Made by a program: the position numbers and the translations under genes. A DNA stretch of 64,000 nt from Dama dama (Eukaryota; Chordata; Mammalia; Artiodactyla; Cervidae): NCBI RefSeq assembly GCF_033118175.1, contig NC_083692.1, forward strand, positions 86,271,501-86,335,500, read 5' to 3'. Shown piece by piece: positions 11,869-25,894 of the stretch (its first letter is position 1; each line of letters starts with the position of its first letter). Below the pieces are notes generated by a model. It saw only the letters and a list, made by a program, of their open reading frames with translations, was not told the DNA's origin and did no database searches.

Positions 11869-13504
11869 TTAATGAAATCCAACAAACTCTTCAAGAGTTC
11901 TGGGGATCTGGTCTTGGTAGTTAATGTCATTAGCCCGAACTGCCCGGGCAGCCAGGCACTTGAGACTCATCTTCATTTGAGTTTTAAGTAGTATTTCTGA
12001 TACCCCAGTTGTACTTTTGTCTAGTGGAGTTTTATTCTGTTTATTTGTCATGTCAGTGTGAGCGCCAGCTTCAACTAGACTAATGATGATAGAATGCAAG
12101 GTCAAAAAATCACTGATGGGTCTGTTGTACTGAACAATAATGTGAAGGGCACTGTTCCCTTCATTGTCCACAGCGTTCACCTCAGCACCGCAGTCCAGCA
12201 GGAGCTTTGTGACAAGCGCGTTTGGAAAACTACAAACGTCATTGGTGTGGAAATCATCAACTGGGGTATTTGAGTTGACAGCTAGATGCAGCAGGGTGAA
12301 ACCTTCACGAGTTCTGGGATCGAGGTGAATCAGGTTGTAGATCTGCTTGTTGATTTTGCACTGATCTTCCTCACTGCACTGGGTTTTAGTGGAGATGCAC
12401 ACTAGATACAGAAAGGTATAGAGATTACATTCATAATTGTCCATAGCACTATGGACATCAGCATCTGGAATATTTTTTACTCTGTTCATACTCTGTTCTA
12501 TTTCCAAAACACTGCATCTCAAAACACATTCTATGTCTGGGGCCTTCACAGTTTCATTTAAATGTATCATCTGTGAAAACACTTGGGCAAATCGAAGAAG
12601 ATCCTTATGGGTATTTCTGTTACCTTTCTGTCTGAGGTGCAGGGCATGAAGCCACAACTTGATACACTGTTCAAATTCCATGTTATCTGCATAAACAGCT
12701 CCCCTGTAAATGATGGGATGGGAAACATCAATGTTGTCGGCACCTAAAATCCGTTCCCGAACTATAAGGCCTTCCATATGAAGAGCATCTCTGTCTTGCC
12801 GAATGGATTCCAGTTCCTGAGGATTTCTACATTCAGTTCTATTCCCATAAGCATGGATTGGTGGGAGAACCTCTTTCTCAAGAATGTTATCACCATCTTG
12901 AAACCTCTCCAACATAGCTAAATATAAATAGTGATATGTCTTCATGATGTCGTAGTTCTCACGATCATTTGCAAAGGAGGCACCCAAGAGCTCCAAAGCT
13001 TCAATCCGACTTCTCCGGTCACAATCAGCATGAGAGAGCAATAGTTCAACAACATCAGCTTTACAGCTTTCAGCAGCTACTTTTAATGGCGTCATCCCAT
13101 GGCCGTTCACTACTATAGCAGCACGCCATTTTATCAGCTCCTTCACAATATCTATGTGCCCAGCTTCAGCTGCAAAATGCAATGCTGTGGCTCCACAATG
13201 TGCTTTAGCATTCGGATCAGCACGTTGTTCTAAAAGATATCTGACCACGTCAGTGTGTCCCTTATAGGCTGCAATCATTAGGCAAGTGTTGTCATACTTG
13301 TTGGCAATGCTGATGTTGGCATTATTTTCTACCAAGTATTTCACAATGTCCAATCTGCCATCAAAGCATGCTGCCCGCAGAGGGGTTGAGTTAGTTACTG
13401 TGGTGTGGTTCACGTTGGCTCCATGACTGACTAGAAGTTTAACAACTTCAAAATGTCCTGCTCCTGCGGCACACCAAAGAGCAGTGGCACCATCAATGAC
13501 ATAC
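11869..13504 (-). CDS. FEM1B: FEM1B coding exon 2 (residues 83-627)
   Basis: This exon encodes residues 84-627 plus the last base of codon 83. It begins YVIDGATALWCAAGAGHFEV and ends LEEFVGFH with TAA at 11871-11869. Five further ankyrin repeats fill about residues 87-250 (ATALWCAAGAGH, STPLRAACFDGR, NTCLMIAAYKGH, ATALHFAAEAGH, MTPLKVAAESC). A TPR-like helical region follows (about 280-400), then two C-terminal ankyrin repeats (about 483-568). The VHL-box near residues 594-608 (SLKCLAARAV) is the Elongin/CUL2 docking motif. His185-Cys186 (in AKAHCGATAL), the pair reported to act in zinc-dependent FNIP1 recognition, is intact. There is no frameshift or stop. An ATG at 13512-13510 just upstream lies in the intron and is not the start. 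Acceptor: TGCTGAC branch-like motif, short pyrimidine-rich stretch, then CATGAACAG. Confidence 0.98.
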
Positions 13505-13639
13505 CTGTTCATGAAGAGAACAAACAGTCAGCAAACAGAGGCCACCCGCCCTGACACAGATTTAAAGGATGCAATCATTTACACTGATCCCAAACCTCAC
13601 TCTACAGAGCATTAGTTAAACATTGGTTTTGGTGAAAAT

Positions 13640-13725
13640 AAAATCAGGTAATTTAAGTAAAGCACTCAGCACAGTACTTGTATCTAGTATGAGCTCAATA
13701 AATGTGAGTGATTATCAGTATTTCC
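13640..13725 (+). mobile_element. MIR SINE 3' relic
   Basis: GTAAAGCACTCAGCACAGTACTTG, then GAGCTCAATAAATGTGAGTGATTATCAG, is the MIR 3' end. It lies in the FEM1B intron, antisense to the gene. Confidence 0.7.
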
Positions 13726-14582
13726 ATAGTATAAAAACTTAAAGAAAAAATAAAAAGAGTCACCGACTTCCCACTAGCAGAAGTACATAAATTTCAGGAA
13801 ACAGAGGAAATATACGGAGTTTTGTAACTTCTTTACCACCAAGCTGATTCCCTGGCTCTTAGAGGAGCACAGAATGTTCCTCTCTCCCAGCACCCTCAGG
13901 TACCACAGTTTCTCTCAGTACATCAGTAAGAAAGCCACCACAATCTCTGTGTTAATGTTGTTAGACACTGCATTCAGAAGAAAAGTATTTGAGCAGATAA
14001 TTTTACCTAGGATTATCTAAACTAGTAAGTATGTACATACTCTACTAAAGCAATGAGAATGAAATAATTACTGCTCCTTACAATATGAATGATACAACAC
14101 AGGTCAAATTATATATCCTATGAAGTAAAAAAAGTACAATCCACTTGGTATAAAAAATATCATAGTTCAACCCCAACTGTCAATACTGTCTATCACTTCT
14201 GCTGAAAATAAAAGCCACACTTTATAAACATCCAAGCAATTACTTCTTCAGTTTCAAATAACGAAACAAAATGTCTATAAATAAAAGCATTCTCAGTAAC
14301 AGCTACCTATAGGGTTATCTATAGGGGAGAGTGTAGGATTGATTCGGAAGGGGCTTAAAGCTATTAGCAATGTACTATATTTTGAACTGGGTAGTAGCTA
14401 CATGGGTGGATATTTAGGGGAAAAAACTCATCAAATTGCATAAGAAAGATTTGTACATTTTACTGTATGGAAAACAGTCCTCAAAATAAATTTGAATACT
14501 TCTGAAGTTTCTTTTTAGAATTTCATTTTTTAAATGTCATTTAATTGTTAATTAATTTTTTAAACTACAGAGTGAATCAAGA

Positions 14583-14921
14583 GGGGCTTCCCTGGTCATC
14601 TAGTGGTAAAGAATCTACCTTGCAATGCAGGGACACAGGTTAGATCCCTGACCCAGGAAGATCCCACAAGCTGCAGAGCAACAAAGCCCATGCACCACGA
14701 CTACTGAGCTTATGCTCTAGAGCCCAGGAGTCGCAACTACTGAGCCCCCGGATCACGACTACGGGAAGCCTGGAAAGCTGGCCTAGAGCCCACACTCCCC
14801 AACAAGAGAAGCCACTGCAATGAGAGGCCCGCGCACCACAACTAGAGAAAGCCCACGTACAGCCACGAAGACCCACCAGGGCCAAAAGAATAAAAATAAA
14901 CAAACAAATCTTAAAAAAGAA
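14583..14921 (+). mobile_element. CHR-family SINE (long form) with perfect target-site duplication
   Basis: Head GGGGCTTCCCTGGTCATCTAGTGG, body with CCACAAGCTGCAGAGCAACAAAGCCC, end CCAGGGCCAAAAGAATAAAAATAAAC and an A-rich tail. The 10-bp flank TGAATCAAGA occurs at 14573-14582 and 14922-14931, an exact duplication. Intronic, antisense to FEM1B. Confidence 0.92.
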
Positions 14922-15079
14922 TGAATCAAGAAAATAAGAAAATAAGACATTACATCAGTTGAAATGTTTCAGTGGTTGCCAACTGTAGCTTTTGCAGACA
15001 ATTTAGTTTAATTAAAATTCACTTATTACATCTTTATTGTCATGATTGTAAACACAAAGTTCAAAAATGTTTTCTTAAA

Positions 15080-16855
15080 AAAGAAAAAAAGTTTTCTTTC
15101 AGTCAAAAAAAAATTCAGTTTACAAAAACACCAGAAAATACCAATATCTAACAGTAAATCTAATAAAAAATGTACAAGAACCTCTACTCTATACTCAAAA
15201 CTATAAAACATTCCTGAGATAAATTAAAGACCTAAAGAAACGGAGAAATAGTCCATGTTTATTGTTTTGGAGATTCAAGAATGTTAAGATGTCAATTCTC
15301 TGCCAAAATAATCTACAGATTCAATGCAATCCAAATCAAAATCCCAGTAGGCATATGTGTGTGTGCATGCATCCACATGTGTGTAGAAACTGAAAGGCCA
15401 ACTCTAAAATGTATAGAGAAATACAAAGGAAAGACCCAAGACAACCAACATAATCTTGAAAGAAAAGTAAAGTTGGAGGACGAAATACAGTAAGATGGTG
15501 TGTTACTGGCACAAGGATAGATAAATACTAATCAAAAGAAAACAACCAAAAACCCCACCCTAAGAATAGATTCACATATACAGGAATACAGATTAATGAC
15601 AAAAGGTCCACTGAAATTCAGGTATAAAGTATGGTCTTTTTAATAAATAGTGAAGAAGCAGCCACTAGATATCTGTTTAGAAAATAATCAACCTTGACCC
15701 TATTCACAAAAATTTCAAAGTGGCAAAGACCTATAATATGCAAAACAAAACAATAAAAGCTTCTTTAAAAAAAAAGACTATCTTTATGACCTCGGGGTTG
15801 ATGATTTCTTAAACATAATGCAAAAAAAAAAAAAACCCATAAGAGAAAAAAATTGATTAGACTTCAAAAAATTAAAAAAATTTTGTCAGGAAAGTGACCA
15901 GCAATCCACTGGTCACTGGTCCAATCTCACTGGAGATACCTACAATCAATTATCTGACAAATCACTAAAAAACCAAACAACTCAATTTTTTTTAAAAATG
16001 TGGAAAGACTGAACAAGTATACTTCAAAACTATATATTCAACCAACCAATAAACATATGAAAAGATGTTCAAGATAATTACTCAGCAAGGAAATGCAAAT
16101 TAAAACCAGGAGTTACCAGGAGTGACCAATACACACGAGAACAGATGAAATTAATAATACTGACATGACAATACTAAATATTGGCCAGGATGTGAAGTAA
16201 CTGAAACCCTTCCTGCTGATGGAAATTTTTAGTGGGAATATAATCTGGTTCAACCACTTTGGTGGTTGACTGCTTGAGAAAGTATTAAACATACACCAAC
16301 CCTATGAGCCAACAGTCCCACCCCTTGGTATATACTTAAGAGAAATGAATGCAAATTCCACCAGAAGACATATACAAACATGTTCATACCAATGTAATTC
16401 ATAATAGTCAAATACTAAAAACAACCAAAATATCTGTCAATAGGATAAACTGCCATACATTCATATATGTAATATTATAAGACATTTTAAAAATACTTAT
16501 ACATGCAACTCAGTGAATGACTCTTATAGATACTGTGTTAAACAAAAAGAAGCCAGACAGAACAAAAGAGTACACTGTATGATTCCATTTATAGGAAGCT
16601 GAAGTATAGGCAGAACTAATCTATAGAGATAGAAGTCAGAATAATCATTGCTTCTGGGAGGGGAAGGGAGGGGACATGACTGAGAAAGAGCATAAAGGAA
16701 ACTTTTAAAGTGACATCAATGTTGTGCCTATTGATGTAGAAAGTGATTACATGGATGTAAGCAAATTAAAATTTTATAACATTTATACAGTTAAGATTTA
16801 CGCACCTTACCTGATGTTATACCTTAACTAAAAATAGATATAATTTAAAAACAAA
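15080..16855 (+). mobile_element. Old L1 3' half in FEM1B intron
   Basis: About 1.8 kb matching L1 ORF2 C-terminal half and 3' UTR in order: TTCAATGCAATCCAAATCAAAATCCCAGTAG near 15,320, GGCACAAGGATAGATAAAT, CCAACAGTCCCACCCCTTGGTATATAC, TACACTGTATGATTCCATTTATA, and CATTTATACAGTTAAGATTTACGCACC near the end. Many stops and indels. 5'-truncated and antisense to the host gene. Age consistent with L1MA/L1MB-type insertions before ruminants. Confidence 0.8.
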
Positions 16856-16904
16856 AGAGGCACAAGTCAATTTAAAGAAAAAGTTTAAACACAGAAAGTT
16901 AATA

Positions 16905-17045
16905 ATTTCAATGTGTCAAGCACTGTACTAAGCAATAGAGCACATTTAATTCTCATAATAACCTTTTCCCAATAATCCTAGAAGGTAGATAACCACTATT
17001 ACGCCCATTTTAAAGAAATATAACTAAAAGGCTTATATGAGATTA
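16905..17045 (+). mobile_element. MIR SINE relic
   Basis: TGTCAAGCACTGTACTAAGCAATAG, AATTCTCATAATAACC, GAAGGTAGATAACCACTATTACGCCCATTTTA follow MIR. A second weaker MIR-like piece is at 17,310-17,385 (TATATTATCTTTAACTTTTGCAATAACC...CCCATTTTAAAATGG). Confidence 0.7.
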
Positions 17046-17453
17046 AAAATACAAAAATCTTTGGAAACTATATAACGCATCAAATGTAAGGAAACATAAT
17101 ACATGTCATTGTTCAAACATGTTTCCATTTAAAAAGCTTTCCCCCCCCCAAATCTGTTTATTAATGTAACCTATCCAAAAAATACAGTTAAAATAGTTAC
17201 ATTTACATAGTTACAAAGTTTCCTTGCACTCCTTAAAGATAAAAAATTGTTACATGCCAGGAACGTGAACCTAAACTAAATAAAACTCAAGAATTGTTGT
17301 ACTAAAATAAGCATTCATGTATATTATCTTTAACTTTTGCAATAACCATATATGATAAATAGGACCCCCATTTTAAAATGGAAAAAAAAAAAGACAAAAA
17401 GAGATTAAAAAATTTTTTCTGGCCTCAAATTCCCCAGTACTAATGACATAAGG

Positions 17454-17728
17454 GAGAAGGAAATGGCAACCCACTCCAGTACTCTTGCCTGGAAAATTCC
17501 ATGGATGGAGGAGCCTGGTAGGCTACTGTCCATGGGGTCGCAAAGAGTCGGACACAACTGAGCGACTTCACCTTCTTTCTTTCTATGGTTCCTTTTGTAG
17601 AAAGAAATGGCAACCCCCTCCAGTGTTCTTGCCTGCAGAATCTCATGAATGGAGGTGCATGGTGGGCTAGTCTATGGGGTTGCAAAGAGTCGGATACGAC
17701 TGAGCAACTAACACACACACTCACACAC
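17454..17728 (+). mobile_element. Bov-A2 SINE (two Bov-A units) with 12-bp TSD
   Basis: Two Bov-A monomers (GAGAAGGAAATGGCAACCCACTCCAG and AAGAAATGGCAACCCCCTCCAG) joined by a T/C-rich linker and ending in a short (CA)n. The 12-bp flank AATGACATAAGG is repeated exactly at 17442-17453 and 17729-17740. Ruminant-specific. The SINE contributes most of a 173-codon open frame on the minus strand that is not a gene. Confidence 0.95.
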
Positions 17729-17773
17729 AATGACATAAGGTTAAAAGTTAAATTACAAGTATATACTTCACTT

Positions 17774-17984
17774 GGGCTTCCCAGGTGGTTCAGTGGTAAA
17801 GAATCTGCCTGCAATGCAGGAGACGCAGTTTCCATCCTTGGGTCAGGAAGATCCCCTGGAGAAGGAAATGGCAACCCACTCCGGTATTCTTGCCTGGGAA
17901 ATCCCATGAACAGAGGAGCCTGGTGGGCTACAGCCCATGGAGTCGCAAAAGAGTTGGACATGACTTAGAAACTAAACAACAACG
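17774..17984 (+). mobile_element. Bov-tA SINE
   Basis: tRNA-derived head GGGCTTCCCAGGTGGTTCAGTGG, CCTGCAATGCAGGAGAC, then a Bov-A unit (GGAGAAGGAAATGGCAACCC... GTTGGACATGACTTAG). Ends in ACAACAAC. Antisense to FEM1B in the intron. Confidence 0.93.
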
Positions 17985-18435
17985 TCCCTTGGTTTTTATA
18001 ATCATTTAATACTTTTTCCAATGTAATCTAATAATTTCCATTTTCCCTACGGTGATATGACAGAAGCCTAGAAAAAGTTTCAATTATCTATTTTTATTGA
18101 GGCAATACAAATTTTGAAATACTTAATGACAAAAATATTCACTGCAGAATGTCCTTTAGGAACATTACCCTTAGTAATTTTTAAATTTCTACACCTTAAT
18201 CAGCATTAAACAGATTAAAGGGACTAATAATCCTAACACTTATGACATTTTCTGTCCATAAAATACAGCTAAAGTTATAGCTGCATACTGCCCCAAAACA
18301 AAATGCCAAAAATATTTACAACAAAATGAATAGATAGTAAATAAAAATATAATCAAATAAATGCAATATTTACTTAATGAGTATGGGAGAAGCACTATAA
18401 AACACTGATCTTTCTGGTCTAAAATTGCAAATTTT

Positions 18436-18650
18436 AGGGTTCCCTCATAGCTCAATCGGTAAAGGATCTGCCTACAATACAGGAGACCTGGGTTCAATTC
18501 CTGGGTGGGGATGATCCCTTAGAGAAAGAAATGGCAACCCACGCCAGTATTCTTGCCTGGAGAATTCCATGGACAGAAGAGCCTGGCAGGCTATGGTCTA
18601 CGGGGTCGCAAGAGTTGGACACGACTGAGTGACTAAGCACACACACATGT
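18436..18650 (+). mobile_element. Bov-tA SINE
   Basis: Head AGGGTTCCCTCATAGCTCAATCGG, GACCTGGGTTCAATTCCTGGG, then Bov-A unit to GTTGGACACGACTGAGTGACTAAG and a CA-rich end. Antisense to FEM1B. Confidence 0.93.
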
Positions 18651-19319
18651 ATTTCATCTGAAAAGTCAAGAAACTTTAATCTGGCATTCACCTTTTAAAA
18701 TAAAATGTATAAGGATAACATTTCTGATCACAAACCTAAACTCATCTATTGTCTGGTTCAAGCATTTGAAATGAAAATAAAAATTCATTCAGTGTAAATG
18801 ATCAACACTTTATTTTAACCAAAGTCCTAAAATCATTTATTAGATCATATATACTTCCTCGAAATATACACTGGAAATGACTTTCTAAATGAAGTCAAGT
18901 GACACTGTGCCCCTAAGCCTTTCCCCTACCTGGACATTTAAGGATCTGTACTAATACTGACTTTAAAAAAAGAGCACTCAACAAGATTCCCAGAGGTCCT
19001 GTTCTCCTTCCTATCCATGTCAGCAAACTTCTTCTAGGACAAGAGTTCCCCACAAACTCTGGCACTGAGCAGTCAGGCCCTCAGAACTCAAACCAGCACA
19101 GTATTCCAAGATCACATGGCGCCTCTCCTTTGTTCTGGTCCATTTCTGTAACACTCTTAACAGCTTCCCATTCTACAACTAAAGGTTCTTCTTTCATTCC
19201 TATTCATGTAACTTTTCTTCCTATCCCCTCATCTATGTCAACTTTAATCTTAACAGAGTAAGCCACAAGTAAAATAATCTCAGAATGGTTTGAGTGGGCA
19301 GAAAGGTGGCCAATTTCAA

Positions 19320-19445
19320 TTCTTCTCTTTTGTTAATTAATTTGTAAGCTCCTCAAAAGTAGAAACTTTGTATTTTTTTCTGTATCTTCCAGAGTATGTG
19401 TGGGGCACAGTGCCAGGCCCATCACAGTTATTTAGTAAGTTTTAA
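19320..19445 (+). mobile_element. L2 LINE 3' end relic
   Basis: TTTGTAAGCTCCTCAAAAGTAGAAACTTTG, then CAGTGCCAGGCCCATCACAG and TTTAGTAAG, the L2 3' end pattern. Confidence 0.65.
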
Positions 19446-19639
19446 AAAAACTAAACTACTTTGACAGAGCAGCTAATGAATCCATAATTGTAATAATACA
19501 TAAACAAAAAAAGACAGATTGAAGAAGGCTCAGACAAAATGTCAAATGATAGAAATGTTTGCAATTCCAGTCTCACCAGTCTGATATTTCACATGACAGT
19601 CATCAAAATCTGGCCTCCACCTCACTCCAGTCTCCCACA

Positions 19640-20060
19640 ATCTCTTAATTTCCCAGGCTTGAGCCCCTCCCTGCAACGGCACTGAAACACTTGTCATTGC
19701 AAGTGTACCATGTTGCTGCTCCTCTTCTTCACTTTCTACTTTCTATCCTTTAAGACTGAGCTCAAACATCACCTCAGCTGCGAAAACTTCCCTGCTTCTC
19801 GCAGGCAAAGGTGAGCACTTCCTCTTCCCTGCATTCCCTCAGCAGTCCAAAAGATTCCTGTAACCCTAAATGGCATGGCATCTATTACTCATTTTCATCA
19901 ATCTTTCCCCTCCCCACCGCACCTTAATCCCTCCCACCCAGGGCCACCTGAATGTCTCCCTGGGAACCGTATGTTACTCATCTCTGCATACCCAATCCCT
20001 ACTATAGAGCCTGGCACACAGTAGGTGTTCAAAAAATGTCTGATTACTGAACTAATTTCA
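19640..20060 (+). mobile_element. L2 LINE 3' region
   Basis: CCTTTAAGACTGAGCTCAAACATCACCTC, ACTTCCCTGCTTCTCGC and the end AGAGCCTGGCACACAGTAGGTGTTCAAAAAATGTC match L2 in order and orientation. Ancient element, antisense to FEM1B. Confidence 0.75.
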
Positions 20061-21453
20061 CTGGTCAGTGCAAAATACGGGGCAAGATAAGCCACTATGA
20101 AGGGTCAACGCTACACTCCTTGTCATTTCAGGTTCTCTTAATTGCCACTTCAAAATACCTCTCTCTTTGACAGTTAAGAAAGATAAGCAAAGCCTTTTCA
20201 AATGCTTCAGAAAAAACTATTTTTTCTTGCCACTATTCTCTCCTCATCAAAACAGGCCTCAGCAATCTCCTTAGCAGCAGTGGAACCAGCAGCTGTTACT
20301 GCAGAGATTCATAGCTCAGTGGATGCTTGTGCTTATACAACTGGAATGGTGCTTGAAGTTCAGAGGTCATTCTACTTCACTCCTCCTCTGTGTATAGGAA
20401 AGGCTGTGGGAAATGCAGAGTTACAAAAAGAACACAGAAGCCAGTAAAGGAAAACAAACAAGAATCAGGTTGCCATCTTTGGTTAATATGATAAAGACCA
20501 TCTCCTTAATGCCTAGAGAGGTGGTACTAGAGATTAACCACCACCCATGGGCTATCAGTTCAGTAAAATGTAATACTCTGAAATATTTTCCTCTCATCTG
20601 AAACAGAAGAAAATGCTCTTCTTATCTCAACTTAAAAAAAGAATCAATCAAAATTCAACAATGCCCTAGTCATCTCAAAGAAGAGTTGTTTTTTTCAATC
20701 AGGTTTTATCCAAGCAGTATTCAATTATCAAAACTAAAGATACATATCTTTACGCTTGGATCACATCTACCTCAAAAGAATAAAACGCTAGAAGAGCTTA
20801 CCTACTGGCACAAGTCAACAAAAACAAATGCAATCCATGAAGCAAAATCTTCATGAAGTTGTAATCTGTAAAATAGGTTATAACGATCCACACAGAAAAG
20901 ATAATGTCAAACCTGACAATTCTGCATTCAACAATATGACACCTCAAAATATGTACAATTCAACTTAAGTGGCAAATTTTAACTATGACAATATGCATTT
21001 TTGAACTCCCCACCTGGAATAACAGTAAATTATCAAGCTTCCCCAGAAGATGACGGGATAACATTAATTTAAAAATGGCATCATCTTCTCTCACACCAGG
21101 TCCTATGCCATTTTCGCAGCCAACATATCTCTTCCCAGCAATGTGTAAGTCAGAATCATGTCTAGGGATGTGTGGCTGCGTGACAATCCCGCAAGACGCT
21201 GAAGCTGCTGCTGGTTCTAGGGACTTATTTTGACATTAAGGTGCCATAACCCACTAAGGGCTTTATCAGACACTCGAAGGGCTAAAAATTGCGCGGTCAA
21301 ATAATTCATCAGTCAGAGGTTTCCAATGTTAATTGCTGACCTGGTTAATTTCTGATCTCGGTTACAATCTCAGTCCTGACAGAGGGAAAACCTGAAACGT
21401 CGCTACGACCTCCATACTGCTTGTTCATACACTATCTAGCAGAGCATTGGTTT

Positions 21454-21556
21454 TGCCTGCGTGCTCAGTCGTGTCCAACTATTTGCGACCCCATTCACTG
21501 GAGCCTGCCAGGCTCCTCTGTCCCTGGGATTTCCCAAGCAAGAATACTGGAGAATA
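21454..21556 (-). mobile_element. Bov-A fragment, sense to FEM1B
   Basis: CAGTCGTGTCCAACTATTTGCGACCCCA, CAGGCTCCTCTGTCCCTGGGATT, AGCAAGAATACTGGAGAA is a Bov-A unit on the minus strand. It is the only recognised intronic repeat in the same orientation as FEM1B, and lies about 250 bp inside the intron from the donor. Confidence 0.85.
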
Positions 21557-21812
21557 CCTATTAGATATTAAGACAGAGGGTGTGGCTATTTACCTATGGA
21601 GGGAATAAGGGGTAGCGGCCGATAAGGATGGACAGCAAAACACGGAACGGAGTATCCGCCCTAGAAGATGAAGTGGTTATTAATGCTGCAGGTCAGGAGA
21701 TACAAAAATGGGAGAAGCGATACCTCCATGAAGTGAAAGCGTGGGACTGGAAGATCCATGAAGTGGTAGGTTCGCACGCGTTAGAGAGGAGGCAGGAGCT
21801 GGGATGTACCTA

Positions 21813-23080
<1,268 letters not shown>

Positions 23081-23379
23081 TTGAGACCAGGGAGGTGTCT
23101 CTGAGCCCTACAAATAAGGGGGGAGTTTGGGTGTCTTGGGTGTCGGCACGAGGCTTTGAGAAGGGACTGGAAGTCCGGCATGTCCTCCCTGGAGAGGAGG
23201 ATGAAGTGTGTGAAAACGGTCGGGGGAGATAGGGAACAAGAAAGGGCTCACTGGAAGAAGGGCAAGGCCTGTGTTCCCGCAGACCAGGACTCTAATCCTG
23301 AGCCTGATGGAGCCTTCAGTTTTCTCCCATATCTCACAAGATTGTTAGGATTTGAAAAGATCATTCATCCAAAGAATAT
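23081..23379. other. Flank upstream of FEM1B CpG island, nothing recognised
   Basis: About 300 bases between the CpG island and an L2 relic. GC content falls quickly. No exon or repeat identified. Confidence 0.5.
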
Positions 23380-23900
23380 TAGAGGTCTACTGTGTGCCAG
23401 GCTCTGCTTGGCTCTAGGGATTCAAGTGATAGACCAGATGAACACAGTGCCTCTTCAGGGACTGTGTTGTTGTGGAGAAACAGACAATAAAGTAAACAAA
23501 TAATAGACAAGACTGGTTGAGTTCTATCACTATGATTTGCTGTGAAACAAGTGAAATAGAGTGAAGGTGGGGCGGTGCTAATTTAGTGTGTGTGGTCAGA
23601 TAAGACCTCCATGACAGGTAAGGAGAACAGGGGGTATTTTAGGCAGAGGGAAAGCTCCTACAAATGCCCCGAGGGGTAACAGGCTTGGTGAGTTCAGAAA
23701 CAAAGGTAAGAGTGGCTTCAGCAGAGTAGGCCATAGGAGAGCAATAGGAGATGAAAGTGGGGTGCAGATCTTGTTAGGCCCCAATTACCCATGGTAAGTT
23801 TATATTCTTCTCAGATGTGATGGGGGCATTTGAGTAATTTTAAACAGAAAAGTGACAAGATAAAAAGATCAGTCTCTAGTAGGCAAGAGGCAAGGCAGGA
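23380..23900 (-). mobile_element. L2 LINE 3' region
   Basis: Read on the plus strand: TGTGTGCCAGGCTCTGCTTGGC, GAGAAACAGACAATAAAGTAAAC, GATAAGACCTCCATGACAGG, AGGCAGAGGGAAAGC, AATGCCCCGAGG and AGCAGAGTAGGCC. This is the reverse complement of the L2 3' kilobase, in the right order. Confidence 0.7.
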
Positions 23901-25536
23901 AGGCCCCTTAAGAGGAAAGGTTTGGGACTAGGATGGTAGGAGTGGAGGTGATTAAGCTGGTGGGGCAGTCACAAAAAGTCCAGGTTCAATATGGAGGTCA
24001 CTCCCTCCACACACACACAAAGGATAGTATCTACACCACCACCCCTAAAACACAAAAGACAATATCTAACATAAAGGAAGAGAAAATCCATTTATTTGGT
24101 CCCAAGGGACCAGGCTGGGCTCAGTTCACATAAATTATTGCATGTGAACCTCACTATTCCAATCCTAGTTTGAAGGCCTCATCTTAGTTGCAGAGCTATT
24201 GTTGGGGGTTTGGGCCATTGCTCAAATTTTCTCTTCCACTCTACAGCACAACTTTACCTATTTTCAGATCTCTATACTTGTTTTTCCCATATTAGACAAA
24301 AACAACATTGGAAATCAGAGCTGAAGATAGGGTTCTACTAGTAAAGTCTCTGAAGTAGCTGGTGGAAAAGAAGAGGAAGCTGGTTGTTCTCATTCTGGGG
24401 CTTCAAGATTGGAAAAAAATTCCAGTTCTTGACAGGCTGACCCAGGCTTTTTGGCCTCTGGGCCAAAAGTGGGATGTGGGACCTGGGGGCTCCCTTCCAA
24501 CTGATTTCATTCCCAGGCTCTGTATAGAAATGCCAGGCTCCTCCGATTCGCTCCCCACCCCCCTGTCTCCCTCCCTTCTCTCCCTGTGTAGCCTTTTTCC
24601 CTGCATCATTCTTTTCAAACTCAATTTTTTGAAGGTGATTCAGACACAAGGCCCTTCTTCCCTTTGGTTTCATTTTCAGAAAGAGACATGATTCATCCAA
24701 CTATTTATTCATTGCTGAATCAGAAACTTTCTTCTTCCTCCTCTTGCCCTTTTGAGATGAAGTAGGGTTCTTCCTGGTGCTCACACCTCACTTTGGTGGT
24801 AGAACTGGATGAGTGCTAGGAGCGGTGGCTAAACCAAGAGTCATGAGAAAGGCGTAGAACTTGCACTTCGGGGCCTCCACCCCCAGATGGGAATATCCTT
24901 CTGCTCCAGCAGCCCAAGGTCAGGAGCCTTCTTTGTTTATCACCATTGCCTAGTGTAAGGTTCTGGGCTCCCTGGGTTGCTCAATAGCCATTAACTGACT
25001 GGAGACTATTTGGGTGCCTGTATTTACCTGGGCTTGGAGGATGATGTTTCTGTGGTCAGGTTGTGCAAATTGGAGAGAAGATGTATAAACAGAACAAGGC
25101 TGCTTTTCCAAAGGCCAGTGCCCAGAAATAGCACCTTGTTTTTCTGACCTATTCCCTTCCACTTTAACAGAAAACCACCACTGAGCAAATGATCAGTAAT
25201 AAAATATAACTGAAAATAGTTGTATCCAGATGGAGATTGATTTGCTGGTGACAGCAAACTGCAGCCTTCTACTGGACAAAAGACAGGACCAACCTCCAGC
25301 GCCTTGCTTTCTGGGGATTGGAGGTGACCTGTGAGCAGAATTAGCTGTACTTTCCATAGGAACATTCGTTTTTCCAAGCCAGGTGGGCCCAGCCTACAGC
25401 TCCAAGTCAGTGGTGTTTCTCAGATTTTGTTTAAAGCGCATTCAAAATGTCATTTTTCAAGTACCAGTAAAGACACTTGTTTTAGTCCTGTAAGTCTCCC
25501 ACATACTCTAATGGAAGAGGATAACTTTGGGTATTA
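23901..25536. other. Intergenic, no feature recognised
   Basis: About 1.6 kb of single-copy-looking sequence upstream of FEM1B. Overlapping open frames of 109-120 codons at 24,340-24,700 on both strands show no recognisable protein. Confidence 0.5.
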
Positions 25537-25655
25537 ATAGATCTGGGTTGGACTCCCTTCTCTGAACATTAGCCATGGCCTTGGGCAAGTTTCTTCAACT
25601 GTACGATGGAGGTAATACTTTCTTTGTAGGGCTAGTGTGAAGCTGATAAGCAAGC
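25537..25655 (+). mobile_element. MIR SINE relic
   Basis: GATCTGGGTTGGACTCCCTTC, CCTTGGGCAAGTTTCTTCAACTG, GATGGAGGTAATA and GGGCTAGTGTGAAG follow the MIR head and core. Confidence 0.7.
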
Positions 25656-25772
25656 TCCTTCACCCATCCTCATCCTGTGAAGGAGTGCCCGTCAGTACAC
25701 GTTTCTCTTCTCCCTAGCTCCCACCCCAGTCATACTTCCATTGTGCCATTAACCTGTTCAAGAAAGGACTTC

Positions 25773-25886
25773 TGGGACATCCCTGGAAGTCTAGTGGTTA
25801 AAACTCTGCACTCCATAACAGCAGGGGGCACAGGTTCAGGGAGCTAAGATCCTGCATGCTGTGTGGCATGGCCAAAAAAAAGAAAA
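25773..25886 (+). mobile_element. CHR-family SINE (short form) with TSD
   Basis: GGGACATCCCTGGAAGTCTAGTGG head, GGGGGCACAGGTTCAGGG, CTAAGATCCTGCATGCTGTGTGGCATGGCC, then A-rich tail. AGAAAGGA flanks it at 25761-25768 and 25887-25894. Confidence 0.9.
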
Positions 25887-25894
25887 AGAAAGGA

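Noticed and set aside
13505..13512. ATG just upstream of exon 2 (frame reading MNRYVIDG)
   Set aside because: It lies across the intron-exon boundary; the exon 1 join gives the proper family sequence and length.
17440..17961. 173-residue minus-strand open frame in the FEM1B intron
   Set aside because: It runs through Bov-A2 and Bov-tA units, which repeatedly give RLFATPW / FSRQEYWSGLPFPSP-type peptides in antisense. It is SINE-derived, with no splice or start support.
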